DNA of 64,000 nt from Sutterella faecalis (GCF_006337085.1 NZ_CP040882.1:2604001-2668000), one strand, 5' to 3'; shown: positions 1 to 8,353, counted from the first letter of the stretch. The notes: generated by a model not told the origin, from the sequence alone. Translations and numbers: made by a program.

Positions 1-176
1 GGGGCCATGCCGCGGTCGCACCAGAAGAAGAGGCCGACGGGATTAAAGCCGGAGAGGTCCTCAGGGAGCTTCTCAGCCGTGGTGAGAAGCGCGTCCGGGA
101 GGCTGTCCGCCACGGCATGGGCGATGACCCGCGTATTGCCGGTTTTGGAACTCACAATCAGAAGGGGCTTTGTCAT
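1..176 (-). CDS. flavodoxin-family protein (3' end beyond window)
   Basis: Only the first 58 codons are inside the window; the gene runs off the left edge. The start is the ATG at 176, just downstream of hutX on the same strand. The N-terminus reads MTKPLLIVSSKTGNTRV, with the SxTGNT phosphate-binding loop of flavodoxins (residues 9-14), followed by residues closely matching the complete flavodoxin at 8438-8956 (both carry LPEDLS and FNPV blocks). Flavodoxins bind FMN non-covalently and carry electrons. As the last visible gene of a haem operon with a HutW-like radical SAM enzyme, it may supply electrons to that enzyme or reduce its tetrapyrrole product, as described for a flavodoxin of Fusobacterium haem loci. 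That role is inferred from context. Confidence 0.8.
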   Translation of the reverse strand, partial: MTKPLLIVSSKTGNTRVIAHAVADSLPDALLTTAEKLPEDLSGFNPVGLFFWCDRGMA

Positions 177-198
177 TTCTTTTCGTCTCCGGAAGGAA

Positions 199-732
199 TC
201 AGGCGCAGAACTTTTCGCGGTCGGCGAAGAACGCGGTCTTCACCGATTCGATGATCTGGTGGTTTTCGCGGCCTGCGTAGACGGAGAAGCTCACGCGGCC
301 TTCGGCGTCAAAGAAGAGGACGGAGAGCGATTCGCGACCCATGAAGGGCATCGTGACGAAGGCGGCAGCCTTGATTTTTTCGTAGGCAATGTGGCCGCCC
401 ACAACCGCATCCTTCGCGAGGATGTTGTAGTAGCCCATGGCGCGCTTGCCGGTTGAGAGCTTTGCCGCGATTTCAAAGACGTGGCCTTCGTGGGTGATGA
501 AGAGCGTGACTTTGTCCCAGGCAGCAAGCGCTGCCCAGACTTCGTCGAAGCGCTCGGTCATGTCGCCCGACACAAAGGAGACGCGGTCGGCGGGAAGACG
601 CCGGGCGGCTTCGAGTTCGGTCATGCCGAGCTTGCTGGCAATGGAAGAGACCGTCACCGGGAACTTCGCGTTCATGAGTTCGTTGATGGTTGCGGCTTCG
701 GCTTCCGTGGGGGTGATGCGTTCAATCGTCAT
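199..732 (-). CDS. hutX: HutX/ChuX-family cytosolic haem carrier
   Basis: A 177-residue protein of the size of the HutX/ChuX (HuvX) family, which binds haem in the cytosol and hands it to haem-degrading enzymes. An N-terminal helical segment (about 1-50, with a small winged-helix-like stretch SSIASKLGMTELEAARRLP) precedes the split-barrel region. The segment around ITHEGHVFEI (about 79-88) and the C-terminal block MGRESLSVLFFDAEGRVSFSV to YAGRENHQI are typical of the family. It starts at ATG 732, 51 bases after the ECF ATPase stop and 22 bases before the flavodoxin start, so it is cotranscribed with both. Its presence is the best single clue that the adjacent transporter and receptor handle haem. 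No signal peptide is seen. Confidence 0.85.
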   Translation of the reverse strand: MTIERITPTEAEAATINELMNAKFPVTVSSIASKLGMTELEAARRLPADRVSFVSGDMTERFDEVWAALAAWDKVTLFITHEGHVFEIAAKLSTGKRAMGYYNILAKDAVVGGHIAYEKIKAAAFVTMPFMGRESLSVLFFDAEGRVSFSVYAGRENHQIIESVKTAFFADREKFCA

Positions 733-783
733 TTGGGTTTCAATCCATGGGTATGAAAGGGGTTGGAAATGGCGCGTGCCTTA

Positions 784-2298
784 TCAGGCATGCGCGTCGG
801 CAATCGGGTTCTGGGGCTGCAGATCTCTCATCCTCAGCGCCCGGTCGCAGATGCCGAGGAGTTCGAGGTCGTGCGTAATGAGAAAGACCGCGCGACCGCG
901 GGCGGCTTCATCCTTGAGGAGCTTTGCGATGCAGGCCATGTTGGCGCCGTCAAGCCCTGAGGTGGGTTCGTCAAGAATCAGAATGGCGGGGTTCTTCACC
1001 AGCGCGCAGGCGATGACGACGCGCTGCTTTTCGCCGCCCGAGAGGCTCTGCGGGTGTCGGCCCGCAAGATGCGTGAGGTTGAGGCTCTTCAGAATCTCAT
1101 CGGCGCGCCGGATCTGGCTTTCGGAGAGCTTGACGCGCGCAAAGCGCTGCCAGAAGCCCTTTCTGGCGTTGAGCGCAGCAATGCCCGCTTCCATCGCGCA
1201 GATCACTTCCTCGCGCACGGTGCGCATCTGAAGCTGATGGTCGGCGTTCTGGAGCACCAGCCCCGAATGCGGCATGAGGCCGCCTTCGCCTACGGCGCTG
1301 CCGCAGACGGCAAACGACCCTTCGGCCTTGTTGAGCCCCGTGAGAATGCGGGCGAGCGTGGTTTTGCCCGTGCCGTTGCTCCCGATCAGGGCCGTGACGC
1401 CTGCCGGTACTGCAAAGGACGCGTCCGTAAAGACGGGCTTTTCGGGCGTATAGGCAAAGGACATGCGGTTTGCGGAGAAGACGCTCTGCGACTCCTCCGC
1501 TTCAGGAACCGTTTTCCCAAAGGCAACGTCAATGGGCGAAAGCGTTTCGCGGGGATCCGGGACATCCGCCCGGCGAAGTCCCCAGCGGGCGCGCAGAGCG
1601 TCGTTTCTGAGCATTTCCCAGGACCCTGACGCTTCAATCCTGCCCTTCGACATGACGATCACTTCGTCTGCAACGTCCTTAAGCCAGTAGAGACGGTGGT
1701 CGACGACGAGAATGGCCGCGCCTTCCTTTTTGAGTTCGCCCATCGTGACAGCAAGCGACTCCGTCGCTTCCGGGTCAAGATTGGCGCTCGGCTCGTCGAA
1801 AATGAGAACGCGGGGGCCGAGCGCAAGAATGCTCGCGAGCCCCACCTTCTGCTTCTGGCCTTCGGAAAGCTCGTGAATGTCCTGCTTGAGGAGGTCCGTG
1901 ATGCCGAGCCTGTCGGCGGCGGCAAGCACGCGCTCTTCAATCGTTTCGGGAGCCACGCCGCGGCTTCTCAGGGCAAAGGCGATTTCGTCGCCGACGTTCA
2001 AGGCGAAGAACTGCTCTTCAGGATCCTGAAAGAGCGTGCCCACATGTTCGGCGAGTTCGGCGACGGGCGTTGCAGAAACATCGCACCCGGCAACGTTCAC
2101 GGAACCGATTACTTTGCCGCCGTAGATCTGCGGGCAGAGGCCGTTCGCGAGCCGCATGAGCGTCGTTTTGCCGCAGCCGGAGGCGCCCGTCACGACCTTG
2201 AGTTCGCCCGCGTGAACCGTGAGCGAGATGTTTCTCACGGCCTCTTCAGAAGTGTTCGCGTAGACGTAGGAGACGTTTTTGAATTCAATCATCGGCAT
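784..2298 (-). CDS. ECF transporter ATPase, two fused ABC domains
   Basis: A 504-residue protein with two complete ABC ATPase domains in one chain, as in fused EcfA1-EcfA2 or cobalt-type transporters. Domain 1 has Walker A GASGCGKTT (38-46), signature LSEGQKQKVGLA and Walker B RVLIFDEPSANLD. Domain 2 has Walker A GSNGTGKTT (near residue 305), signature LSGGEKQRVVIA and Walker B AILILDEPTSGLD. Both sites look intact. It would power import by the membrane T component (2315-3097) and the S component (3078-3620) encoded just upstream; the gap to the T gene is 16 bases. The start at ATG 2298 has a GGGAGA-like ribosome site. Substrate is not readable from the ATPase; haem or a haem precursor is inferred from hutX and the TonB receptor gene. 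Confidence 0.9.
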   Translation of the reverse strand: MPMIEFKNVSYVYANTSEEAVRNISLTVHAGELKVVTGASGCGKTTLMRLANGLCPQIYGGKVIGSVNVAGCDVSATPVAELAEHVGTLFQDPEEQFFALNVGDEIAFALRSRGVAPETIEERVLAAADRLGITDLLKQDIHELSEGQKQKVGLASILALGPRVLIFDEPSANLDPEATESLAVTMGELKKEGAAILVVDHRLYWLKDVADEVIVMSKGRIEASGSWEMLRNDALRARWGLRRADVPDPRETLSPIDVAFGKTVPEAEESQSVFSANRMSFAYTPEKPVFTDASFAVPAGVTALIGSNGTGKTTLARILTGLNKAEGSFAVCGSAVGEGGLMPHSGLVLQNADHQLQMRTVREEVICAMEAGIAALNARKGFWQRFARVKLSESQIRRADEILKSLNLTHLAGRHPQSLSGGEKQRVVIACALVKNPAILILDEPTSGLDGANMACIAKLLKDEAARGRAVFLITHDLELLGICDRALRMRDLQPQNPIADAHA

Positions 2299-2314
2299 CG
2301 AAATCGTCTCCCGA

Positions 2315-3097
2315 TTAATGCATCATGGTGATCTTGGCGGCCCAGATGTGGCGGAGGAAGATTTCCGCAAGGACCGTGAGGACGGTAAAGACGAAAAGGA
2401 ACGAAAGCACACGCGCATCGATCGTCTTCATCGTGCGGCCGTCGGTGCGCATCGTGCGCTTCGTCGTGCCGAGGCCCTTCAGCTCCGAGGCCACGCCGAG
2501 GGTTTCGGACGACTTGAGCGCACGGAAAAGAATGGGGGCGAGGATGAGGCGCGCGCAGAGAAGCGGACGGCAGGTCATCATCACGGGGCCCACGGGCCAG
2601 CCGCGGATGCGAAGCGTCTCCCAGACCTGACGAATGTCGTTCGTGAAGGTCGGGATGAAGCGGAGCATCACCGCGGTCGGGAGGAAGATGCAGAAGGGAA
2701 GGCGAATGCGCTCGAGCGTTGCAAGGAGATCCTCAACGCGGGTCGTCATCGCAAGCACCATGACGACATTCATCATCGAAAGGCCGCGCATGAAGGGAAC
2801 AAAGAGTGCGCGCAGCGTGATGCCGCCCATGGCCGGAAGCCACTCTTCAAGCAGAAGACCGAAAAGCGCGGCAATCGCCATCATCACAGCCATGAGGCCG
2901 TAGAGAACGGCGAGGAGCCCCGGGCGCTTGAGGTAGAGCGCATAGACGAGGGTTGACGCGAAGATGACGATCTGAGAAATGACGCCCGAGCAGGCAACGG
3001 TAAGAATGGCCACGACGAGCGTGACGGCAAGCTTCGTCCTTGCGTCGAGGAATTTGAGCACGCTCGAGTCGGCGCCTTTAGCGAACAAAGCCCGCAT
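2315..3097 (-). CDS. ECF transporter transmembrane (T) component
   Basis: A 260-residue hydrophobic protein, the usual size of EcfT/CbiQ. A soluble N-terminal stretch (about 1-20) precedes hydrophobic segments beginning LAVTLVVAILTVACSGVISQIV. The conserved basic coupling motif appears as ETLRIRGWP; in this family AxRxRG-type helices contact the ATPases. I chose ATG 3097, which overlaps the S-component stop by 20 bases, rather than an upstream start that would overlap it by 128. It couples ATP hydrolysis by the fused ATPase to movement of the S component. The S-T-A order within one operon suggests a dedicated transporter (group I) rather than a T/A module shared by many S proteins. Confidence 0.85.
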   Translation of the reverse strand: MRALFAKGADSSVLKFLDARTKLAVTLVVAILTVACSGVISQIVIFASTLVYALYLKRPGLLAVLYGLMAVMMAIAALFGLLLEEWLPAMGGITLRALFVPFMRGLSMMNVVMVLAMTTRVEDLLATLERIRLPFCIFLPTAVMLRFIPTFTNDIRQVWETLRIRGWPVGPVMMTCRPLLCARLILAPILFRALKSSETLGVASELKGLGTTKRTMRTDGRTMKTIDARVLSFLFVFTVLTVLAEIFLRHIWAAKITMMH

Positions 3098-3620
3098 GCT
3101 TGAGTTCTCCAACAGTTTTCCAGCCGAACCAGAGGCCGAAGAGGGATCCGAGGTAGCCGCAGGCGACGATCGGGATGATGATCGTGATGAGTGCAGGACT
3201 CTCACGCATGAAGAGGTAGGAAACGCCTAGCGACAATCCTTTGCTCATGAGGTCGTACATGCCGACCGCCACCCAGGGGGCCCAGCGCTTGCCAGCACCG
3301 CCGGTGAGCCAGACCGCGGCCTCGCCGATGAGCGCAGCGGCGAGCGCCGCCGGGAGAAGCGTGAGGCTGCCGCCCAGAAGACAGACGCTCACGATCATGG
3401 AAATGATCGTGAAGAGAAGGAGCGTCCCCCATTTCGGAACCTTTGTGAGGAGAACAATCATGAGGGTCGTGTAGACCAGATTCTTCGCGACGAGTCCGAT
3501 GGGATTCATGCCGCCGCCCGCCAGGGCGATGAGGAGGCTTGAGAGCTTTGCCGCAGCGGCAAAAACGCCGATGAGGACGAGCTCGCGCGCTTCCCAGTAG
3601 CGTTTGATGGGGGGATTCAT
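3078..3620 (-). CDS. ECF transporter substrate-binding (S) component, MptD/Trep_Strep-like
   Basis: A 180-residue integral membrane protein with about six hydrophobic segments (for example VLIGVFAAAAKLSSLLIALAG, LVYTTLMIVLLTK, LLLFTIISMIVSVCLLGG, LITIIIPIVACGYLGSLFGLW). This is the expected size and layout of an ECF S component of the MptD/Trep_Strep type. S components bind the substrate directly, so no periplasmic binding protein is needed, and none is encoded here. ATG 3620 starts the ECF block, 107 bases after the TonB receptor stop with a strong hairpin between them. The substrate of this family is generally not assigned; haem or a haem-derived tetrapyrrole is my inference from the neighbours (receptor, HutW, HutX). 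Confidence 0.75.
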   Translation of the reverse strand: MNPPIKRYWEARELVLIGVFAAAAKLSSLLIALAGGGMNPIGLVAKNLVYTTLMIVLLTKVPKWGTLLLFTIISMIVSVCLLGGSLTLLPAALAAALIGEAAVWLTGGAGKRWAPWVAVGMYDLMSKGLSLGVSYLFMRESPALITIIIPIVACGYLGSLFGLWFGWKTVGELKHAGFVR

Positions 3621-3662
3621 CGTGAGGCACCCACAGAGGTTTCGAAAGGGGAGAGGCGACCA

Positions 3663-3695
3663 CAGTCCCTGCGGTCGGGAAAACCGCAGGGACTG
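3663..3695 (-). other. perfect hairpin between receptor and ECF genes
   Basis: A 13-base perfect inverted repeat (CAGTCCCTGCGGT and its complement) with a 7-base loop lies between the TonB receptor stop (3728) and the ECF S start (3620). On the transcribed minus strand no U-run follows, so it is unlikely to be a simple intrinsic terminator. It may protect the 3' end of the receptor message or lower expression of the downstream transporter genes. Function inferred. Confidence 0.55.
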
Positions 3696-3727
3696 GGATC
3701 AACACTCAACAGGACATGAGTGTCTGG

Positions 3728-5812
3728 TTAGAAGCGGGCGTTCAACTTCGCAGCAACGTAGCGGCCGGGCTCGTAGATGGAGGTCGAATCCTGGTACTTC
3801 TTGTCGAAGACGTTGTAGAAGCCAAAATCAGCCGAGTACTGCTTCTGAGCGCCGAAGGACACGCCGGCAGTCAGATTGAAAGTCGTGGCGCCGCCCAGGC
3901 GGTAGTCCTGTTTGTGGCTGTTTTCCTCGTATTCGCAGGCCGTCTGGCTGTGCGCATACCAATCCGTGCGCAGGAGATAGCCGCCGAAGTCGCGGTTCCA
4001 GCGAACGCCGTAGCGCGCCCAGAATTCCGGCGTACCGGTCTTGTAGGTCTTGAAACCGACTTCATCTTCATACTGGCGGCGAACCCAGGTCAGATTGGCA
4101 TAGGGTTCGATGCCGGACTGCTGGATGTTCCAGCTCGCAGCAAGCTCAATACCAAAAGACTTCGCTTTCGCAACGTTCTGATACTGACTGACACTTCCTT
4201 TCTTAACGGTAGTGATGTAATCGTCAAAGAGACTGAGGAAGGCTGCGCCGTCAAGGACAATGCCGCCATTGACATGGCGGAAACCAAGTTCGAAGTTGTC
4301 GGACGTTTCTGGCTTGAGATCAGGATTGTTATAAGTTGTGCCTGAACTGCCCATATTCGTCGGAATGTAGAGCTCCTGAAGAATCGGAGAACGGAAGCCC
4401 TGCGCCCAGGATGCACGGAATGTTGTGTTTTCAACGCCGTTATAAAGTACGCCGAAATTGAATACAACCTTATCGTCGTGTCGTTTTTCAGCATCGTTAT
4501 GGCTATCAAGTTCTGGAACGCCGCCTTGATGCTGGCCGATCATCGGATTGTTTACGTCGGAATGGTAGGTCTTATATGTACTGTTAGCATCCATCTCCGA
4601 TTTGACATACGTGTAACGTGCGCCGTAATTGAAGATGAAATCGCCATACGTTGATTCCATTGCCGCAAAAAGAGCGTGCGTCTGAGAATTCCCGTTGTAA
4701 GGGGTATGTTTGTCGTAGGTATATGAAGGTTGTAACGCCATCATCGTAGTGATCGTGGTGGACGTGGCGTCAAGCTTGTCGTATTCGAATTCGTAGCCGG
4801 TAATCAGGTAATGGTTGTCGCCGAGCTGCCAGTCGGTTTGAGCTGAAAACCCGTACTGGTCAATCGTATTGTCCGCCATCGGCATAGTATTGATCACATT
4901 GGGAACAGGCACAAAGTTCGTCATCTCCTTCTTGCTCTTCTGATAGAAGGCATCCAGGCGAACGCGGACCAGGTAATCGTTGATGTTCTTCGATTCCGAG
5001 AACATGCCAAACTTCGTACGCTTCCATTCTGGAACATGTACGTAGAAGCCAGGATTCGTTACGTCGATGGAATCGAATTCGTGGTCAAAATGGTCAACGG
5101 TGAAGCCGACCTGATTGTTTTCATTGATGTCGTAAGCAACGAAAAGATTGGCCGACTTGGATTCAAAGCCGGTTCCATCGAGATCGCCGACGGGCGTGCT
5201 GAGCTCGTTGCCCTTTTCATAGGCAGCGCCCAGGCGATAGTGCCAGCCATTCGCCTGCCCTGAGAGCGAAGCCGAAGCCTGGGAGCCATTTGAAGAGGTG
5301 TCTCCGCCAAGAGAGACATCCGCCTGGAAGGCTTTTTCACCCCCCTTCTTGGTAATGATGTTGATCGCGCCGCCGATGGCGTCGGAACCGTAGAGAACCG
5401 AAGCAGGTCCCTTGATGACTTCAATGCGCTCAACCATGGACGGGTCGATGAGCATCGGCGAGCCGGACATGGATTTATGTTCAGCGATTTTCTGACCATC
5501 AATCATGACGAGCGTGTGGAAGGCATTTTCACCGCGGATGCCGACGCGTTTGATGCCCTGGCCGCCGTCATTATTGATGCGAACGCCGGGGATGTCTTTC
5601 AGCAGCTCGCCGATCGTGCGGGCTTCAGAGCGAGCAATCTCTTCAGCGGTGACAACCGAAACGGACATATTGACGTCCATGAGTTCCTTCTCAACGCGGC
5701 TAGCCGTCACCTTGACGTCTTCCGTCGTGACATCAGCAGCCTGTGCTGTACCCATGGAAAGAATTGCCGCGGAAAGAGCGCTCGCGAGCATGCAAAGTTT
5801 CTGTGCTTTCAT
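3728..5812 (-). CDS. TonB-dependent outer-membrane receptor, probably haem
   Basis: A 694-residue outer-membrane receptor. A signal peptide (MKAQKLCMLASALSAAILSMGTAQA) is followed by a TonB-box-like DVKVTAS, a plug domain (about 40-160, with GIRGENAFHTLVMIDGQ and RIEVIKGPASVLYGSDAIGGAINI) and a 22-strand-type barrel ending in the terminal phenylalanine expected of outer-membrane proteins. A FRSP...NPDLKPE pair resembles the FRAP/NPNL boxes of haem receptors, although no histidine lies between the boxes, and siderophore receptors can carry similar motifs. I chose ATG 5812 because it begins the signal peptide; longer forms overlap the HutW-like gene. It lies 64 bases after that gene and ahead of the ECF transporter. 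Receptor family certain; haem as ligand inferred. Confidence 0.88.
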   Translation of the reverse strand: MKAQKLCMLASALSAAILSMGTAQAADVTTEDVKVTASRVEKELMDVNMSVSVVTAEEIARSEARTIGELLKDIPGVRINNDGGQGIKRVGIRGENAFHTLVMIDGQKIAEHKSMSGSPMLIDPSMVERIEVIKGPASVLYGSDAIGGAINIITKKGGEKAFQADVSLGGDTSSNGSQASASLSGQANGWHYRLGAAYEKGNELSTPVGDLDGTGFESKSANLFVAYDINENNQVGFTVDHFDHEFDSIDVTNPGFYVHVPEWKRTKFGMFSESKNINDYLVRVRLDAFYQKSKKEMTNFVPVPNVINTMPMADNTIDQYGFSAQTDWQLGDNHYLITGYEFEYDKLDATSTTITTMMALQPSYTYDKHTPYNGNSQTHALFAAMESTYGDFIFNYGARYTYVKSEMDANSTYKTYHSDVNNPMIGQHQGGVPELDSHNDAEKRHDDKVVFNFGVLYNGVENTTFRASWAQGFRSPILQELYIPTNMGSSGTTYNNPDLKPETSDNFELGFRHVNGGIVLDGAAFLSLFDDYITTVKKGSVSQYQNVAKAKSFGIELAASWNIQQSGIEPYANLTWVRRQYEDEVGFKTYKTGTPEFWARYGVRWNRDFGGYLLRTDWYAHSQTACEYEENSHKQDYRLGGATTFNLTAGVSFGAQKQYSADFGFYNVFDKKYQDSTSIYEPGRYVAAKLNARF

Positions 5813-5876
5813 GATTGATATCGGGTGGTAGAAGTTTTCTTGGTTTTTCTTTTTGGGGTGTTTGGTACCGGATTCC

Positions 5877-7631
5877 TCAGGCCAGATGCGCGGGGGCTCC
5901 GGGATGTTTGGCCTGAGCCTTTGACTTTGCAAAGCCCATAGGATCCTTGAGAAGCGCATCGACTTCCTCAGGCTTGAGGTCCTCAAGAATGCAAAGAACA
6001 TCCTCGCGCTTGACGCCTGTTCCCATGTGATCGAGCTTTTCCTGCGGCATGTCCTTAAGGGCCGAGATGAGCATCGGTCGCGGCATCATGCGGGCCATGT
6101 CGCGAATGCTTGAGGGAATGCGGGAGATCATGGCGGCGAGCGACTCGAGCGTGACCGGGCCCTTGCCCATTTGCTTCATCGCGTCGGGCGAGCCCATGTC
6201 CATCGGCATGCCGACGGGCTCTGCTCCCGGGAGCATGGGTTCGAGCCAGTTCATGAGGAGCTGCGCGAGCGTGACGTGCCAGTACTGGCCGGCAACGGTC
6301 TGGTAGTACCACTCGCCCTTCTTGACGAGGAGGCCCGCTTCAGCCCACTGCTTGAGGAGTGGTGCGGCCATGCCTTCGAGATCGACGTTGCCGAAGGCGC
6401 GGCTGATTTTGGCGAGGCTGATGGAGCCCGATTCCATGTCTGCGGAAATCGTGCGCAGGAGGTGCCAGTTGGGCTTCGGCGCCATGAGGAAGGCCGCGGG
6501 CTTTTCGCCCTTTTCGAGGATCGCGTAGTAGTCGGCGAGCTTCCTTTCCATCATGAAGGCGTTGCCGAAGAGGCGTCCGCCCGCGCCGCACCCGAAGGCG
6601 AGGCAGTCGCAGGCGCTCTTTCCCAGTGCGTTGTAGATGTTGCGTTCGCGGGTGCTGTTGGCCCAGTGGTTGTTGGAGAGCCGGCGCCAGTTCTGGTCCG
6701 TGAGGTATTCAACAGAGCGCGCGAACATGTCGGCTTTCTGCGCCTGACCGGCGGCGGCAGGGAGCTTCCCGTTCGCGATGTAGCGCGCAAGCGGCGACTT
6801 TTCAAAGACGTTGAGCTGATAGCAGTCGATGCCGTCGAGCGGAAGGCTTGCCGCCGTTTTCAGGTCGTCCTCCCAGATCTCCATCGTCTGGCCGGGGAAG
6901 CCGTAGATCAGGTCGAGCACCACGGCGGAGTCGTCGTAAGAGCAGAGCTTGTCGAGGCGCTTCAGAATCGTTTCGCGGTCGTCGACGCGCTGCACGGACT
7001 GGCGGACCTTGCTGTTGAAGGTCTGAACGCCCAATGAGAAGCGGTTGACGCCGCCTTCAAGCGCCGCCTCCATCTTGGCGTCGGAGAAGTTGTGGATGCG
7101 GCCTTCGAGCGTAATTTCGCAGTCGTTCGCGAGCGGCAGGTACTTCTTCAGGGCGCCGAGAACGAGACGAAGGTCATCGGGAGCAAAAGCGGTCGGGGTG
7201 CCGCCGCCGAAATAGACGGCATGGACGGGGTAGGCCTTCTGCGATGCCTTGTCCGACCACATTTCGATTTCGCGAACGAGCTTCTTCGCATATTCGTGAA
7301 CCGCTTCTTCCTTGTAGGGGTTCTGATAGAACATGCAGTAAAGGCACCGCGTTTCGCAGAAAGGAACATGGATGTAGGCAAGAGACTTCGCCGTGCGGGG
7401 CGTCTCCGAAAGTTCAAGAAGGCGCTTTCTCGCGTCCTCGCCGAGAAGGGGCATTCCGCCCGGTCCTGAATGGATGGCGGCTTTGGCCTTAAAGGCATTG
7501 TGAAGGGGATCTTCGGCGTTCGCGAAGAAGGCTTCGGGTGCACGGGATTTCACCGCCTCGTTCATTTCTCGCGCTCCAGCCTCGAAGGTGGAGGGGGCTT
7601 TGGCGGATGCACCGGAAGGATGATTCATCAT
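5877..7631 (-). CDS. hutW: HutW/ChuW-type radical SAM haem-degrading enzyme
   Basis: A 584-residue radical SAM protein of the coproporphyrinogen-III-oxidase-like branch. The cluster motif CETRCLYC (C92, C96, C99) follows the HVPFC lead-in, and GGGTPTAF is the SAM-binding region. The N-terminal block DPLHNAFKAKAAIHSGPGG resembles HutW/ChuW/HmuW proteins, which open the haem ring without oxygen, releasing iron and forming a linear anaerobilin. The start is ATG 7631 (or 7628); longer in-frame starts would cover the promoter at 7758-7787. The protein is longer than I expect for this family (about 450 residues), owing to a Met- and Pro-rich C-terminal extension of roughly 130 residues. First gene of the iron-regulated operon. 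Reaction inferred from family and context. Confidence 0.85.
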   Translation of the reverse strand: MMNHPSGASAKAPSTFEAGAREMNEAVKSRAPEAFFANAEDPLHNAFKAKAAIHSGPGGMPLLGEDARKRLLELSETPRTAKSLAYIHVPFCETRCLYCMFYQNPYKEEAVHEYAKKLVREIEMWSDKASQKAYPVHAVYFGGGTPTAFAPDDLRLVLGALKKYLPLANDCEITLEGRIHNFSDAKMEAALEGGVNRFSLGVQTFNSKVRQSVQRVDDRETILKRLDKLCSYDDSAVVLDLIYGFPGQTMEIWEDDLKTAASLPLDGIDCYQLNVFEKSPLARYIANGKLPAAAGQAQKADMFARSVEYLTDQNWRRLSNNHWANSTRERNIYNALGKSACDCLAFGCGAGGRLFGNAFMMERKLADYYAILEKGEKPAAFLMAPKPNWHLLRTISADMESGSISLAKISRAFGNVDLEGMAAPLLKQWAEAGLLVKKGEWYYQTVAGQYWHVTLAQLLMNWLEPMLPGAEPVGMPMDMGSPDAMKQMGKGPVTLESLAAMISRIPSSIRDMARMMPRPMLISALKDMPQEKLDHMGTGVKREDVLCILEDLKPEEVDALLKDPMGFAKSKAQAKHPGAPAHLA

Positions 7632-7734
7632 GACTGACCGCTCGCGGGGTAGGTCTCGCTCCTGGAAAGCCTTGCGGTGGAGGCATCTCAAAGCGAAAAG
7701 TAAACACTTCTGAGAAGCGCAATCGAAATAAAAA

Positions 7735-7749
7735 TGAGAATGCTTCTCA
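7735..7749. promoter_or_regulatory. Fur-like operator
   Basis: TGAGAATGCTTCTCA, a palindrome (6-3-6 arms) close to the 7-1-7 Fur consensus TGAnAATnATTnTCA and to boxes of the form TGAGAATnATTCTCA. It lies just downstream of the -10 of the hutW promoter, near the expected transcription start, where a repressor would block initiation. A further palindrome CTTCTGAGAAG is at 7707-7717. Binding by Fur, or by the neighbouring DtxR-type protein, is inferred. Confidence 0.6.
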
Positions 7750-7757
7750 ACGGCGCG

Positions 7758-7787
7758 AGTATATCGGTATAATGTTAGAAATGTCAA
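7758..7787 (-). promoter_or_regulatory. sigma-70 promoter of the haem operon
   Basis: On the minus strand a perfect -35 TTGACA (7787-7782) is followed after 18 bases by -10 TATACT (7763-7758). The expected start near 7751 abuts the Fur-like box, giving an iron-repressible promoter for hutW and the genes behind it. Confidence 0.7.
7768..7773 (+). promoter_or_regulatory. candidate -10 of the divergent regulator unit
   Basis: A perfect TATAAT on the plus strand overlaps the hutW promoter spacer. The -35 position (TTCTCA, 7744-7749) is poor and lies inside the Fur-like box, so the promoter may need an activator, or both directions may share one control site. Confidence 0.4.
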
Positions 7788-7801
7788 ACATTGTTTCAGT
7801 C

Positions 7802-7826
7802 GTCACTCATTGAAATGACGAGTGAC
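7802..7826. promoter_or_regulatory. dyad upstream of the DtxR-type regulator
   Basis: GTCACTC (7802-7808) and GAGTGAC (7820-7826) form perfect 7-base arms around 11 bases. Nearby, AAACATTGTTT (7786-7796) is a 5-1-5 palindrome. Both are candidates for autoregulation of the gene at 7883; neither matches a consensus I can name. Confidence 0.35.
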
Positions 7827-7882
7827 AGGCTCTGTCTTCGGGCAGAATTCAAAAGAGAGGAAAAACCCGGAGAAGAGAACGC

Positions 7883-8353
7883 ATGCCGGCTGAGATTCAA
7901 AATCAAAAAGTGCGCGGCGGTCCGGTCAAGACTTCCGAAAAGGGCATCTCCACCACGCCCAAGCGCCAGAACTATCTCAAGTACATCTACCTTGAGGAAC
8001 AGGAAAACGGTCATGCCAGGGCCTGCCGTATTAACGAGCAGCTCGGCGTGACGCGCTCGACCGTTGCGCTTACCTTTCGCGAGCTGAGAGCGGAAGGCTT
8101 CATCACTTACGAACCCTACAGTCCGATTCGCCTCACGGACAAGGGCCGCGCCATTGCCGAAGCCATCGTTCGGCGTTATTCGGCCGTGAAGCACTTCAGC
8201 CGCACGGTGCTCGAGCTCGATGAGGCCATGTCGGAGAAAATTGCCTGCGAACTCGAACACGTGATTTCAGATGCCATTGCCGAGCGGCTCCTTGAGGTTG
8301 CTAAGGTCCATGCAGAGCGCACCTCTGACGCAACGGCTTCCGAGCGCGGCTGA
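7883..8353 (+). CDS. DtxR/MntR-family metal-dependent regulator
   Basis: A 156-residue protein with an N-terminal winged helix (about 27-90: YLKYIYLEEQENG, then the recognition region GVTRSTVALTFRELRAEGFITYEPY and RLTDKGRAIAE) and a dimerisation/metal region holding ACELEHVISD (C122, E125, H126), the position of metal ligands in DtxR and MntR. It is short like MntR and lacks the SH3-like third domain of DtxR. These proteins repress metal uptake genes when Fe(II) or Mn(II) is bound. It faces the haem operon across a 251-base control region and heads a unit with a flavodoxin gene and an ABC exporter. Haem/iron control of both units is inferred; the sensed metal is unknown. Confidence 0.85.
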   Translation: MPAEIQNQKVRGGPVKTSEKGISTTPKRQNYLKYIYLEEQENGHARACRINEQLGVTRSTVALTFRELRAEGFITYEPYSPIRLTDKGRAIAEAIVRRYSAVKHFSRTVLELDEAMSEKIACELEHVISDAIAERLLEVAKVHAERTSDATASERG

